From Myxococcales bacterium (GTDB taxonomy: Bacteria > Myxococcota > Myxococcia > Myxococcales > JAKAPL01): a stretch of 64,000 nucleotides of DNA. Shown here piece after piece: positions 1 to 11,083 of the stretch. Under the pieces are notes generated by a model that did no database searches, was not told the DNA's origin, and was given only the letters and a program-made list of their open reading frames with translations. How positions within the stretch are numbered: the stretch's first letter is position 1; each line of letters starts with the position of its first letter. The position numbers and the translations under genes were made by a program. The DNA is taken from NCBI GenBank assembly GCA_021807105.1, contig JAKAPL010000010.1, positions 1-64,000 on the forward strand, read 5' to 3'.

Positions 1-1
1 C

Positions 2-562
2 ACCTACGCCTACTTCGGCGAGCCCGTGTACGTCTACTCGCTCAAGGAGGGCATCAACGACGGCTTCCTCACGCCGTTCAAGGTCAAGCAGATCGCCACC
101 ACGCTCGACGAGTACGTCTACACGCCGGACGACGGCGAGCTCGGCGAGCAGCACCTGCGCGACTTCCAGGACAACGAGAAGGCCATCCCGACCGTCCTGA
201 CGACCTCGCAGAAGCTCTCGACCGGGGTAGACGCCCGCGCCATCCGCAACATCGTGCTCATGCGGCCGATCAACTCGATGATCGAGTTCAAGCAGATCAT
301 CGGACGCGGCACGCGCCTTTACGACGGCAAGGACTACTTCACGATCTACGACTTCGTGAACGCGCACCACCACTTCGGCGATCCCGAGTGGGACGGCGAG
401 CCGCTGGCGCCGGAGCCCAAGGTCAAGGATTACGAGGCCGCGCCACCCCATGATTCACCGCCGGACCAGGCCCGGAAGAACGCTCCGCGCCCGCGCAAGG
501 CGAAGATCAAGCTCGCCGACGGCAAGGCCCGCACCATCCAGCACATGGTCTCGACGACCTTC
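2..562 (+). CDS. hsdR: Type I restriction enzyme R subunit (HsdR) C-terminal part; 5' end outside window, 3' end joined to cytochrome-oxidase sequence
   Basis: Frame open from base 2: TYAYFGEPVYVYSLKEGINDGFLTPFKV...IIGRGTRLYDGKDYFTIYDFVNAHHHFGDPEWDGEP...KIKLADGKARTIQHMVSTTF, typical of the HsdR helicase C-terminus; identity changes abruptly after STTF. Confidence 0.8.
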
Positions 563-1480
563 GGCTTCTACTTCCTCTCCGGGGCGATGGTCGGCGGCCT
601 CGCACTCACCATCGTCGCGATGGCCTGGGCCGATCGCCGGGGACTCGCGGGCAGGCCCCTCCCTCCGTCCCACTGGCACAACCTGGGCAAGCTCCTCTTC
701 GCCGCCGCCTGGCCGTTCCTCACCAGCCCGCCGAGCTCCACGGCCGCGCTCGCACGCGCCCTCGGCTTCCGGTACTCCTACGACCCGATCACGAAGAGCT
801 GGGCTCACGGCGCCCTCCTCTTCCTCCTCTCGCCGGCGGGGAAGATCAGCCGCTACCTCTACGGCGTCGACTTCCCGGCCTCGACCCTGCGCCTCGCGCT
901 CTCGGAGGCCGGCGCGCGCAAGGTCGTCGCCTCGATCGATCGGATCCTGCTCACCTGCTACCACTACGATCCCGCGAGCCGCCGCTACGGCCTCGGCCAC
1001 TCGATGATGCGGGCGGCCGTGGACGTCCTCCCGCCCGACCGCTTCGACGCCTGGCTCGCCGAGCAGCGCCGGGGGCTCGCCGCGCGCCAGGACTCGGGCG
1101 GCCCGCTCGGCACGCCGCCGGCGCGGACCGCGCTCGCGGAGGAGGGCGAGCGCGTGGCGGTAAAGGCCGGCTGCTTCAAGTGCCACACCATCGACGGCAC
1201 CTCCCACATCGGGCCCACCTGGCTCGGCCTCTACCACCGGAGGGAACCGCTCTCCGAAGGCCGCAGAGTCTACGTCGACGAGGCCTACCTCACCCGGTCG
1301 ATGATGGACCCGATGGCGGACATCGTCGCCGGGTTCGAGCCGGTCATGCCGACGTTCCAGGGGAAGCTCGACGCGCCGGAGGCCGCCGCCCTCGTCGAGC
1401 TCATCAAGTCGCTCCAGGATCGCGAGCGGCAAAGCCAGCCCGCCCCGCCGCCCGTCTATGGACCCCTCTTCCAGAAATAG
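563..1480 (+). pseudogene. Mosaic of ActF N-terminus (~563-705), SCO C-terminus (~706-990) and CoxB cytochrome-c C-terminus (~990-1480), in one frame with HsdR
   Basis: FYFLSGAMVGGLALTIV...HWHNLGKLLFA (ActF-like); GFRYSYDPITKSWAHG...GKISRYLYGVDFPASTLRLAL...CYHYDPASRRYG (SCO-like); GLGHSMMRAAVDVLPPDRFDAWL...KAGCFKCHTIDGTSHIGPTW...MPTFQGKL (CoxB with cytochrome c). Confidence 0.7.
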
Positions 1481-1484
1481 CTCA

Positions 1485-1715
1485 GCCCGTCTTATTCACG
1501 GTACGGCGTAGCGAGGCGTTCGAGACCGCGAGCCGAGAAGGGCAAGCGAGAGCGACGACCGACGAGGCGTCGCGTAAAGCACCTCCCCCCAAGTCGTTTG
1601 GAGGGTGGCAAGCCCCCCGCAGGAGGAAGGAGCGAGCACGCCCCCCCATGTCGTTGTAGGGGTGGCAAGCCCCCCCTTCGGGAGGCGCGGGATCGGACGC
1701 CGCAGCAGCCGGACC

Positions 1716-1730
<15 letters not shown>
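1485..1730 (+). mobile_element. MITE-like element, family A, copy 1 (246 bp), flanked by TCA/TCA
   Basis: TIRs GCCCGTCTTATTCACGG / CCGTGAATAAGACGGGC; the same internal sequence recurs at ~8.0, 46.5 and 52.5 kb. Confidence 0.8.
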
Positions 1731-3202
<1,472 letters not shown>

Positions 3203-3206
<4 letters not shown>

Positions 3207-3853
3207 GCGTCGAGGTGATGGGGATCGGCGCGCGCGTCGAGGAACACTTCCAGGACTTCGCCCAGCAGGCGCACGCCGCGCGGCTCGGGATGTGGCTCTT
3301 CCTCGCAACCGAGTCGCTCCTCTTCGGCGTCCTGCTCATCGGCTATGCCTTCTACCGCTCGCTCTTCCCCGCGGTCTTCGCCCTGGCGAGCCGCCGGCTC
3401 GACATCACGCTCGGGACGGCCAACACGTTCGTCCTGATCACGAGCAGCTTCACGGTCGCGCTCGGCCTCCATCTCCTCCGCGCGGGCCGGCGGGCCCTCG
3501 CCGCGGCCGCGCTCTCGATCACCGTCGCCCTGGCCGTCACATTCCTCCTCGTCAAGGGCTTCGAGTGGGCCAACGACTTCCGCGAGGGGATCTACCCGGG
3601 GACCGGCTCCCCGCAGGCTCCCCTGACCGCCCCGGGGGCGGCACTGTTCTACACGCTCTATTTCCTGATGGGCGGGCTGCACGGCCTCCACGTCATGGTC
3701 GGCGCGGGCCTCCTCGCCTGGCTCGACGCGCGGACGATCCGGGGCAGCCTGACGCCGGAGTACACGACGCCTCTGGAGGTCGTCGCCCTGTACTGGCACC
3801 TCGTCGACATCATCTGGATCTTCCTCTACCCGTTGCTCTACCTGGTGACGTGA
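3203..3853 (+). CDS. coxC: Cytochrome c oxidase subunit III
   Basis: ARLGMWLFLATESLLFGVLL...GGLHGLHVMVGAGLLAWL...YWHLVDIIWIFLYPLLYL. Confidence 0.9.
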
Positions 3854-3862
3854 GGGCCCGCG

Positions 3863-4189
3863 ATGGAACAGGCCACCCACCCCTCCGCCGCGCGCGCCGT
3901 CGCCGTCTGGATCGCCCTGCTCGTCCTCACCGCGGCGACCTGGCGGCTCGCCTACGTCGACCGGGGCGCGTTCGGCTTCTTCGTGGGGATGGCCATCGCA
4001 CTCACCAAGGCCACCCTGGTCGCGCTCTTCTTCATGCACCTCTGGGACCAGCGCGCCACCCAGAGGCTCGTCTTCCTCGTCGCCCTCGCCTTCCTCGTGA
4101 TCCTGGGGGGCCTCACGCTGGCCGACGGGGTCGCCCGCTTCCCGCCCTCGATCGAGCGCGGGCCGCCGCTGCCGGTCCCGCGCCGCTGA
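3863..4189 (+). CDS. coxD: Cytochrome c oxidase subunit IV-type small membrane protein
   Basis: Small TM protein right after coxC; ALTKATLVALFFMHLWDQ motif. Confidence 0.75.
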   Translation: MEQATHPSAARAVAVWIALLVLTAATWRLAYVDRGAFGFFVGMAIALTKATLVALFFMHLWDQRATQRLVFLVALAFLVILGGLTLADGVARFPPSIERGPPLPVPRR

Positions 4190-4191
4190 CG

Positions 4192-5091
4192 CTACTGGAA
4201 GGTCGCGTTCGCGGTCACCATCGTCGAGGCCCGAAAGACGACGGTCCCGTTCGCAGGGGTCGCGCCGCCCGCGTTGACGCGCGCGACCGAGATCTGCCCC
4301 GCCTGGCCGGAGGTGAAGTTCGCGAGCAGCGTCGAATCGATGGTGACGGTGCCCGCGTCGTCGTCCGGCGTGCAGGTGATCGACCCGACGGGCGTGCCGC
4401 CGTCCGGGACGGAGACGCCCGGCGCCGCCCCGATCGTGATCTCGACGCTGTCGGCGCCGCCCGGCGCCCACGAGAGGGTCCACGAGCTGCCGGTCGGCAG
4501 GGTCACCCCGCCCGACAGGCTCGGCGAAAGGCCCGTGAAATCGACCGGCGCGTGGGTCTCGACCTCGAACGGCGCGACGACGTCGCCCGCCGCCCTCACG
4601 GTCAGCGAGTCGCCCCCGTCCCAGGAGACCGAGGTCAGCGTCCCATAGCCGTTCGTCGGGTCGAAGGGCATCGACGCGACGGCCGCCGCGTCGTCGAGGA
4701 GGGTGAGCGTGCCCGCGCTCACCGGCGCGCTCCCGCCGCCTCCGGAGGGAGGGAGGTAGCAGCAGGACCCGACGCCGATGCCGTCCGCGCAGCCGGAGCC
4801 GCCGGCCCCCACGTCGGGGTTGAAGAACGCGGTCACCGAGAAGCTGCGGGCGGGCGCGCCCCCGTCCGTCCCCGGAGCGATCAGCGAGACCGCCTCGATG
4901 TCCCCCTCGAACGTCGCCTGGGCGCCGGGGCCGCCGTCGCCCCCGCCGTCGTTCGTCCCGCCGGCCGCCGGGCCGCCGGCGTCTCCCGCGTCCACGCCCA
5001 CGCCCGCGTCCTGTCCGCCGTGCTGCACCGAGCCGCCGCTACAACCCGCGATCGCGGCCGCGATCCAGAGAAAACGAGAAGACGGCTTCAT
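4192..5091 (-). CDS. Predicted lipoprotein, Gly/Asp-rich N-terminal linker
   Basis: MKPSSRFLWIAAAIAGCSGG lipobox; DAGVGVDAGDAGG linker. Confidence 0.6.
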   Translation of the reverse strand: MKPSSRFLWIAAAIAGCSGGSVQHGGQDAGVGVDAGDAGGPAAGGTNDGGGDGGPGAQATFEGDIEAVSLIAPGTDGGAPARSFSVTAFFNPDVGAGGSGCADGIGVGSCCYLPPSGGGGSAPVSAGTLTLLDDAAAVASMPFDPTNGYGTLTSVSWDGGDSLTVRAAGDVVAPFEVETHAPVDFTGLSPSLSGGVTLPTGSSWTLSWAPGGADSVEITIGAAPGVSVPDGGTPVGSITCTPDDDAGTVTIDSTLLANFTSGQAGQISVARVNAGGATPANGTVVFRASTMVTANATFQ

Positions 5092-5699
5092 GATTGCTGA
5101 CCTCCCCGTGACGCCGGCGTTCTAGCCGCGCCGGGAGTCCCCGGCGGGCAGGCCCGCACCTCGGCAGGAAAGAGCTCCCCCACGTGCGTGTCTGCCTCCA
5201 CGCAGAGGTGCGCCCCCCGCGAACAGATCGTCCCGTCGCAGGCTGGCCGCTCGTAACCGGTGTCCCACGTGTCGCCGCCGGAGAGACCGACGATCGTCCC
5301 CGCCGCGTACGTCGCCCCCACCGCCGTCACGAGCTGCGCCTGGGGTCGCAGGTGGAGGAAGCGGAAGACATGGCCCCTCTCCCCGTCCACGAACGTCGGC
5401 TGCCAGCCCCACGGGTAGACCGCCTGCGACAGGAGCGTGGCGGCGCATGGGAGCTGGACGGGCGTTCCCGAGGGGACGGCGTAGTCGAGATCCCAGACCG
5501 TCGTCTCCCCCCCGGTGTCGTTCACCTCGCGCGCCTCCGCCGCCACCCGCGGCTGGTTCCACCAGAGGAGCGCGGCGCACGGGTCGGGCACGGCGACCGC
5601 GATCGCCCGCGGCGAGGCCCCGCAGGCGGGCAGGCCGGCGGCAAGCGCCGATGCGCGGAGGGCGACGCTCGCGAGGCGGCGGGTCATGGGGTTTCCCAC
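5088..5699 (-). CDS. Predicted exported protein, possibly M23/LytM-like
   Basis: Signal-like N-terminus; HVFRFLHLRPQ...GTIVGLSGG...GAHLCVEA resembles peptidase M23 spacing; weak. Confidence 0.45.
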   Translation of the reverse strand: MGNPMTRRLASVALRASALAAGLPACGASPRAIAVAVPDPCAALLWWNQPRVAAEAREVNDTGGETTVWDLDYAVPSGTPVQLPCAATLLSQAVYPWGWQPTFVDGERGHVFRFLHLRPQAQLVTAVGATYAAGTIVGLSGGDTWDTGYERPACDGTICSRGAHLCVEADTHVGELFPAEVRACPPGTPGAARTPASRGGQQS

Positions 5700-5724
5700 T
5701 CTAGCAGAAGCACGGACGGCTCGT

Positions 5725-6810
5725 TCACTCGGGCCGCTTCGGCGTCGTCCTCTTCGACAGGATCGTCCGGGCCTGCTTCTGGACGCCGGAGGGAACGTTG
5801 CGGTTGAACGAGAGTGCCCGGATGTCCGCGTCGTGGAGGAACGTCAGGAACTTCATCGCCGTCGGCAGCGGGACCTTGGGGTTCTTCACGAGGGCGAGCT
5901 TGAGCGGGTACGCCTTGATCCATTCGCGGTTGCGGCAGATGTAGCGGAGGACGTCGTCCGGCGCGGTCCGGCTGTTGGCCACCGTCAGGACCTCCGGCTC
6001 GGTGATGCGGGGGCTCTGGATCGCGGCCATCGCCACGACCGTGTTGCTGTCCCGCAGGAGGAGTCCGCGGGCCTCCTTGTTCCCGAGCAGCGCGAGCTTG
6101 ACCTTCTGCGCCACGCTCATCTGCACCACCTGCTGGGCGAGGGTGAGCCGCCGCGTCTGCTCGATCGGCCCGGCCCCCTCGTCGCCGACCGCGAACTCCT
6201 GGACGACGGCCTCGGCGGTGGGCGTCTGCTCGACCTCTCTCCCTTCGCCGAAGATGCGCCGGCGCGCCTCGACGAGGGCCGGAACGTCGTCGAGGCGCAC
6301 ACCGGACCGGACCGCGAAGTCCGCGGTCATGTCCACGGTCGACCGCGGCGCGCTCGGGTTGTCGAGCAGCGCCCGCAGCACCGCCTCCGACCGCAGCACG
6401 CGGAGCTGGTTCTGGGAGACGAGCTCGCAGATCCGCGCCGAGCCGGCGGCGGCGATCCGGGCCACCGTCTCGTCGGCGGTCGTGGTGTTGAGGCAGATCC
6501 ACTCGAGCGCCTCGTCCCTGCCCGCGCAGATCTGGCCGAAGAAGTCGAGCGTGTGCGGGCTCAGGTCGTCGTCGCGCAGCGCCGCGGACAGGACGGTGAC
6601 CGGCAGGGAGGCCGCGCTCGCCCTCGCCGCCGCCGCGATCTCCGCCTCCGCGTCGAAGGTGAGCATGAAGAGCGCCGTCGTGAGCGTCGACGGCGACATC
6701 GGCACGGTCCCCCGCGCCGCCATCGATCGGAGGACCGGCGGCGACGCGGGGTCGACGTGCTTGCGCAGGTTGGGCGGAAGGACATCGGGCGTCAAGGGGC
6801 AGTCGGGCAT
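5725..6810 (-). CDS. Hypothetical, HEAT-like/DUF2336-like helical repeat protein
   Basis: 361-aa Ala/Leu-rich helical protein with LLDNPSAP / LLLRDSNTVVAMAAIQSP / ICRNREW repeats. Confidence 0.55.
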   Translation of the reverse strand: MPDCPLTPDVLPPNLRKHVDPASPPVLRSMAARGTVPMSPSTLTTALFMLTFDAEAEIAAAARASAASLPVTVLSAALRDDDLSPHTLDFFGQICAGRDEALEWICLNTTTADETVARIAAAGSARICELVSQNQLRVLRSEAVLRALLDNPSAPRSTVDMTADFAVRSGVRLDDVPALVEARRRIFGEGREVEQTPTAEAVVQEFAVGDEGAGPIEQTRRLTLAQQVVQMSVAQKVKLALLGNKEARGLLLRDSNTVVAMAAIQSPRITEPEVLTVANSRTAPDDVLRYICRNREWIKAYPLKLALVKNPKVPLPTAMKFLTFLHDADIRALSFNRNVPSGVQKQARTILSKRTTPKRPE

Positions 6811-6819
6811 CGAGGCTCT

Positions 6820-7009
6820 CCTAGGAGGCTAATGTGAAATGGCTGCCTGCTGCGAAAGCCGATCCCTTCGCTCGCGACGGGCGGCCTCGTCGCTTCGCTG
6901 CAAAACGTACTGCAAAGAGTACGTTTGACGCTCTGCACTCCTCGGGCGCCCGTCTCGCCTTAGGTCTCGGCGCTCTCGCGACGGCACCCATTTCACATTA
7001 GCCTCCTAG
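6820..7009. mobile_element. MITE-like element, family B, copy 1 (190 bp)
   Basis: TIRs CTAGGAGGCTAATGTGAAATGG / CCATTTCACATTAGCCTCCTAG; second copy at 46334-46749. Confidence 0.75.
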
Positions 7010-7013
7010 CGGC

Positions 7014-7781
7014 TCACGGGTTTCGTTCGTGGAGGATCCGCAGCCCTTCGAGGGTCAACATCTCGTCCACCTCCTCGATCAGCTCCGACTCGGCGGCGAC
7101 CAGGGGCGCCAGCCCGCCCGTGGCGACGACCTTCGGCCGCGGCTCCCCCATCTCGGCGATCATCCGGCGCGCGAGGCCGTCGCAGAGCGCGGCGTAGCCG
7201 TACAGCAGGCCCGACTGGAGGCTCGCGATCGTGTTCCGCCCGATCGCGCGGTCGGGCCGCACGAGCTCGACCCGCGGCAGCTTCGCCGCGTGGTGGAAGA
7301 GCGCATCCATCGAGACGTGCAGGCCGGGCGCGATGGCGCCGCCCAGATACTCCCCGGCCGCGCTCACACAGTCGAAGGTCGTCGCGGTGCCCAGATCGAC
7401 GATCACGAGCGCGGTCCGCCAGCGGTCGTAGGCCGCGACCGCGTCGACGATCCGGTCCGCCCCCACCTCGCGCGGGTTGTCGTAGAGGATCGGCATCCCG
7501 GTCCGCGTCCCCGGGCCGACGAACAGCGCGGGCTTGCCGAAGGTCCGCCGCGTGAACTCCTGGAGCGCGAACTGAAGCGGCGGCACCACGCTCGCGACCG
7601 CCGTCGCGTCGATCTCCCGCGACGAGATCCCCGCCTGCCCGAGCAGGCCGAGCGTCAGGATCGCGAATTCATCGGCGGTCCGGGACGGCGAGGTCGAGAG
7701 GCGCCAGTGCGCGAGCAGCTCCTTCCCCCGGAACACGCCCAGCACGACGTTCGTGTTGCCGACGTCGACCGCGAGGAGCAT
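7014..7781 (-). CDS. coaX: Type III pantothenate kinase
   Basis: MLLAVDVGNTNVVLGVF...ADEFAILTLGLL...VIVDLGTATTFDCVSAAGEYLGGAIAPG. Confidence 0.93.
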   Translation of the reverse strand: MLLAVDVGNTNVVLGVFRGKELLAHWRLSTSPSRTADEFAILTLGLLGQAGISSREIDATAVASVVPPLQFALQEFTRRTFGKPALFVGPGTRTGMPILYDNPREVGADRIVDAVAAYDRWRTALVIVDLGTATTFDCVSAAGEYLGGAIAPGLHVSMDALFHHAAKLPRVELVRPDRAIGRNTIASLQSGLLYGYAALCDGLARRMIAEMGEPRPKVVATGGLAPLVAAESELIEEVDEMLTLEGLRILHERNP

Positions 7782-7998
7782 GGGACGATGGTACCGGAGC
7801 GGCGGACGCCTCACAAGCAACGCGATGCCGGTGTGGGTCGCGGCCCCCACGTTCCCTCCGCCGGCTCTCGTCTCTCCGGTCAGCCGGCGCGCGGACGGGC
7901 GATAGGCTCCCCTGGCGTTGCGACGCGAGGCGGGAGCTGGCAGGAGGGGTGCATCCACCCGGGCTGCCAGGGCGCGGGGGACAGCATGAGCTCCTTGA

Positions 7999-8240
7999 AC
8001 CCGTCTGATTCACGGTACGGCGTAGCGAGGCGTTCGAGACCGCAGCCGAGAAGGGCAAGCGAGAGCGACGACCTACGAAGCGTGCGTAAAGCACCTCCCC
8101 CCAAGTCGTTTGGAGGGTGGCAAGCCCCCCGCAGGAGGAAGGAGCGAGCACACCCCCCCCATGTCGTTGTAGGGGTGGCAAGCCCCCTCTTCGCAGGGGC
8201 GGGATCGGACGCCGCAGCAGCCGGACCCCGAAGCAGGCGG
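7999..8240 (+). mobile_element. MITE-like element, family A, copy 2 (degenerate right end)
   Basis: acccgtctgattcacggtacggcgtagcgagg... with the same internal modules; right TIR decayed (ggaccccgaagcaggcgg). Confidence 0.65.
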
Positions 8241-8283
8241 AGGAGCCAATGCCGGCCCCCCCTCTTCGCCCGCTGGCGGCTCG

Positions 8284-8655
8284 ATCACGCGGGTATCTCC
8301 GCGTCCTTGCTAGCGAATCCGGTTGTCCGTCACCGCGTTCCCTGGGGCCGACCTTCCCTCCGCTCTGATCGACCTCATCGCCGATCAGGTCGACCTCTTC
8401 GCCGATCAGGTCGACCTCATCGTCGATTAGGCCGACCTCTTCGTCGGTTAGGTCGACCTCTTCGCCGATCGGATCGACCTCATCGTGGGCAGAGGCCGGC
8501 GGGACGCCGGCGCTCCCAGGAAAATCTGTTGTCACGCTTTCCTCCGTCCAGGCGACCTTGAGAAGTGAGGTGCGAGAGGAGAACTCTCCTCGCGATCGAG
8601 CCCGGAGGCCGTGGACGGCTGCGCGGCCGGCGTCTGATTCCAGCCGGCTGCGAAG
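8284..8655 (-). repeat. Duplicated unit C, copy 1: GTG-start acidic heptad-repeat ORF with ~5.5 copies of a 21-bp unit
   Basis: Flanks and 21-bp units shared with 52735-53365; encoded MTTDFPGSAGVPPASAHDEVDPIGEEVDLTDEEVGLIDDEVDLIGEEVDLIGDEVDQSGGK. Confidence 0.7.
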
Positions 8656-8747
8656 CGGAGACCCCTGCTCCGAATCTCAGTCCACTGCTATCTGCTTGAT
8701 CTCCCCCCGGGCCCCCGGCTAGGATGCGGCTTCTTCAGGAGGAGTGC

Positions 8748-9992
8748 ATGAACAGAGTTGCGATCGTTGGCGCGGGCATCACCGATTGCCGGGGGCGCTG
8801 GGTCGAGGCGACCTACTGGGACCTCTTCCAGCAGGCCACGCGGAGAACTCTCGCCGACGCCCAGGTCAAGGCAGCCGAGGTCGATTCGGTCGTCTACGGC
8901 ATCTACAACGACATCTTCGAGCACCAGGCCATCCCCGAGAGCGCGCTCACGGGGATCCTCGGCATGGCGGAGAAGCCCGGCACCCGGGTGACCAGCGGCG
9001 GCGCCACCGGCTTTTACGCCATGCGCACGGCGATCATGGAGGTCGCCTCGGGCCTCTCCGACCTCGTCCTCTGCGTGGGCGGCGAGAAGGCCACCGACTG
9101 TTACGATCCGCAGTCGAAGACGGCGACCCCGATGGTCATCGACACCATCGCCAAGTCCTGGGACCCCTTCTTCGAGTACCCGCTCGGCGCCACCGCGAGC
9201 GATTCGTACATGCAGATGTGCATGGGGTACGACGACCGCTACCCCGGCGACATCGGCGACGGCCTCGTGCGGGCGAAGATCATCGAGATGCTCTGCCGGC
9301 AGGGAAACAAGAACCCATTCGGCCAGCGGCGCGACGAGACCGTCACCGCCGAGCAGGTCCTCGCCTCCCGCTGGATCATCGCCCCCTTCCTCCGCCTCCT
9401 CGAGGCCTGCATGTACACCGAGGGGGCCGCGGGCATCCTCTTCGCGAGCGAGAAGAAGGCCCGCGAGATCTCCGAGCGCACCGGCGTTCCGCCCATCTGG
9501 GTGAAGGGCGTCGGCGCGGCCAATGAGTCCTACCAGGTCGGGCGCGGCGGCAGCCACAAGCCGCTCCACTCGATCGTCTCCGACCGGGTCGCCGCCGAGC
9601 GGGCCTACGCGATGGCCGGCGTGCGTCCCTCCGACATCCCGCTCGTCGAGCTGCACGACGCCTTCGTCGCCCAGCTCATGGTCACCCTGGGCGAGATGGG
9701 GTTCGTGCCCCTCGGCAAGACCCGCAAGCTCGTCGACGACGGCGTCATGGCCGACATCCGGCAGCTCGGCGACGCCGGGCGTCCGGCGAAGGGCCAGGTG
9801 CTCATCAACCCCTCGGGGGGGCTCATCTTCGGCGGCCACTTCGTCGGCGGCTCCAACATGTTCTCCATGTGGTCGGCGCGGCGCGAGATGCTCCGGCGGG
9901 AGATCCCCCTCGCGCTCATCCACGGGACGGGGGCCATCAACGCGGTTTTCGGCGGCGCCATCGTCGTCGAATTCGAAGGAGGTGTGCGGTGA
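8748..9992 (+). CDS. Thiolase-superfamily / lipid-transfer-like acetyl-CoA acetyltransferase
   Basis: MNRVAIVGAGITDCRGRW...VCVGGEKATDCY...VELHDAFVAQ...NPSGGLIFGGHFVGGSN. Confidence 0.8.
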   Translation: MNRVAIVGAGITDCRGRWVEATYWDLFQQATRRTLADAQVKAAEVDSVVYGIYNDIFEHQAIPESALTGILGMAEKPGTRVTSGGATGFYAMRTAIMEVASGLSDLVLCVGGEKATDCYDPQSKTATPMVIDTIAKSWDPFFEYPLGATASDSYMQMCMGYDDRYPGDIGDGLVRAKIIEMLCRQGNKNPFGQRRDETVTAEQVLASRWIIAPFLRLLEACMYTEGAAGILFASEKKAREISERTGVPPIWVKGVGAANESYQVGRGGSHKPLHSIVSDRVAAERAYAMAGVRPSDIPLVELHDAFVAQLMVTLGEMGFVPLGKTRKLVDDGVMADIRQLGDAGRPAKGQVLINPSGGLIFGGHFVGGSNMFSMWSARREMLRREIPLALIHGTGAINAVFGGAIVVEFEGGVR

Positions 9993-10978
9993 AGCAGGGA
10001 AACATCCTCGGCGAGGTCTGGAACCTCCCCCGCGGGACGAGCGAGATCGCGGGCAAGGACCCCGGCCGCTACCTCCAGTTCAACAGCCACATGGTGACGT
10101 TCTACCAGCAGACCTACGGGGAGCTGTCGCGCTTCTTCCTCGCCCTGCGCGAAGGCAAGCTCCTCGGCGCGCGCTGCCGGAAGTGCAAGCAGGTGCTCGT
10201 CCCCGCCTCGACCTGGCATTGCCCGACCTGCGACTTCGTCGAGATGGAGGAGGTCGACCTGCCCCACCGCGGCGTCCTCGCGGCCACGGCGCCGATCACC
10301 ATCTTCCCCTCGGCCTCGTTCATCGGGGAGGCGCCGTTCGCCCGCGGCTACGTCGACGTGGCCACTGACGCGCGCATCGCCTCCTTCCTGCCGTCGCGGC
10401 TGCGGACCACCACCGGCCTGCCCCGGCCCGGGATCTTCGTGAAGGGCGTCGAATTGAAGCTCGTCTTCGAGGACGATCGGATCGGCGCGATCCGGGACAT
10501 CTTCTGGGTCCCGATGAGCGAGGTCCCGGCGAGGCTGCGGCAGAAGAAGCCGCTCCTCGCTTCGGCCCTGAACTTCAAGAATCCACCCGCGCCCAAGGTC
10601 AGGAAGAGCCGCGAGGCCGCAGCGGCGCTCGGGGAGGCGCTCGCCGCCATGCGCGCGCTCGCCGGGAAGGTCACGAAGAGCCCGCGCGCGCAGAAGGACC
10701 TCGGCGGCCGCAAGCACGTCCTCGGCGTCACGACGGGCGGAGGCGGCTTCACCCTGAAGATCGAGAAGGGCGCGCTGCGCGTCGCCGCCGACCTCGCCAA
10801 GAAGACCGACTTCGTCCTAGTCGCGGAGGACCCCGCCGTCTTCTCCCGCTGGGTCGCCGACGGCTCCCTCACCGACGCCGCCGTCGAGGGCAAGCTCTGG
10901 CTCCCGAGCCGTGAGGCCTTCGGCGTCCTCCCCATCCTCGACCGGCTGCCCCGCTCGGTCCGCCGCGACGTGAAGTAG
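9989..10978 (+). CDS. DUF35 Zn-ribbon/OB-fold protein with SCP2-like C-terminal region
   Basis: ARCRKCKQVLVPASTWHCPTC zinc ribbon followed by OB-like region; GGFTLKIEKGALRVAADLAKKTDFVLVAEDPAVFSRWV C-terminus. Confidence 0.65.
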   Translation: MKQGNILGEVWNLPRGTSEIAGKDPGRYLQFNSHMVTFYQQTYGELSRFFLALREGKLLGARCRKCKQVLVPASTWHCPTCDFVEMEEVDLPHRGVLAATAPITIFPSASFIGEAPFARGYVDVATDARIASFLPSRLRTTTGLPRPGIFVKGVELKLVFEDDRIGAIRDIFWVPMSEVPARLRQKKPLLASALNFKNPPAPKVRKSREAAAALGEALAAMRALAGKVTKSPRAQKDLGGRKHVLGVTTGGGGFTLKIEKGALRVAADLAKKTDFVLVAEDPAVFSRWVADGSLTDAAVEGKLWLPSREAFGVLPILDRLPRSVRRDVK

Positions 10979-11083
10979 CGGTCAGGCGGCCGCTCCGATC
11001 TCATCGGCTCCTAAAGGCCCCATCGAAGATGGGGACCGGGTGGAGGGCAGAGCGTAGAAGGGGCGAGTGAGGTCAGCCGCTCG

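Noticed and set aside
2-562. Active type I restriction-modification defence system
   Set aside because: Only the HsdR C-terminus is in the window, its end is replaced by oxidase sequence, and hsdM/hsdS are not visible
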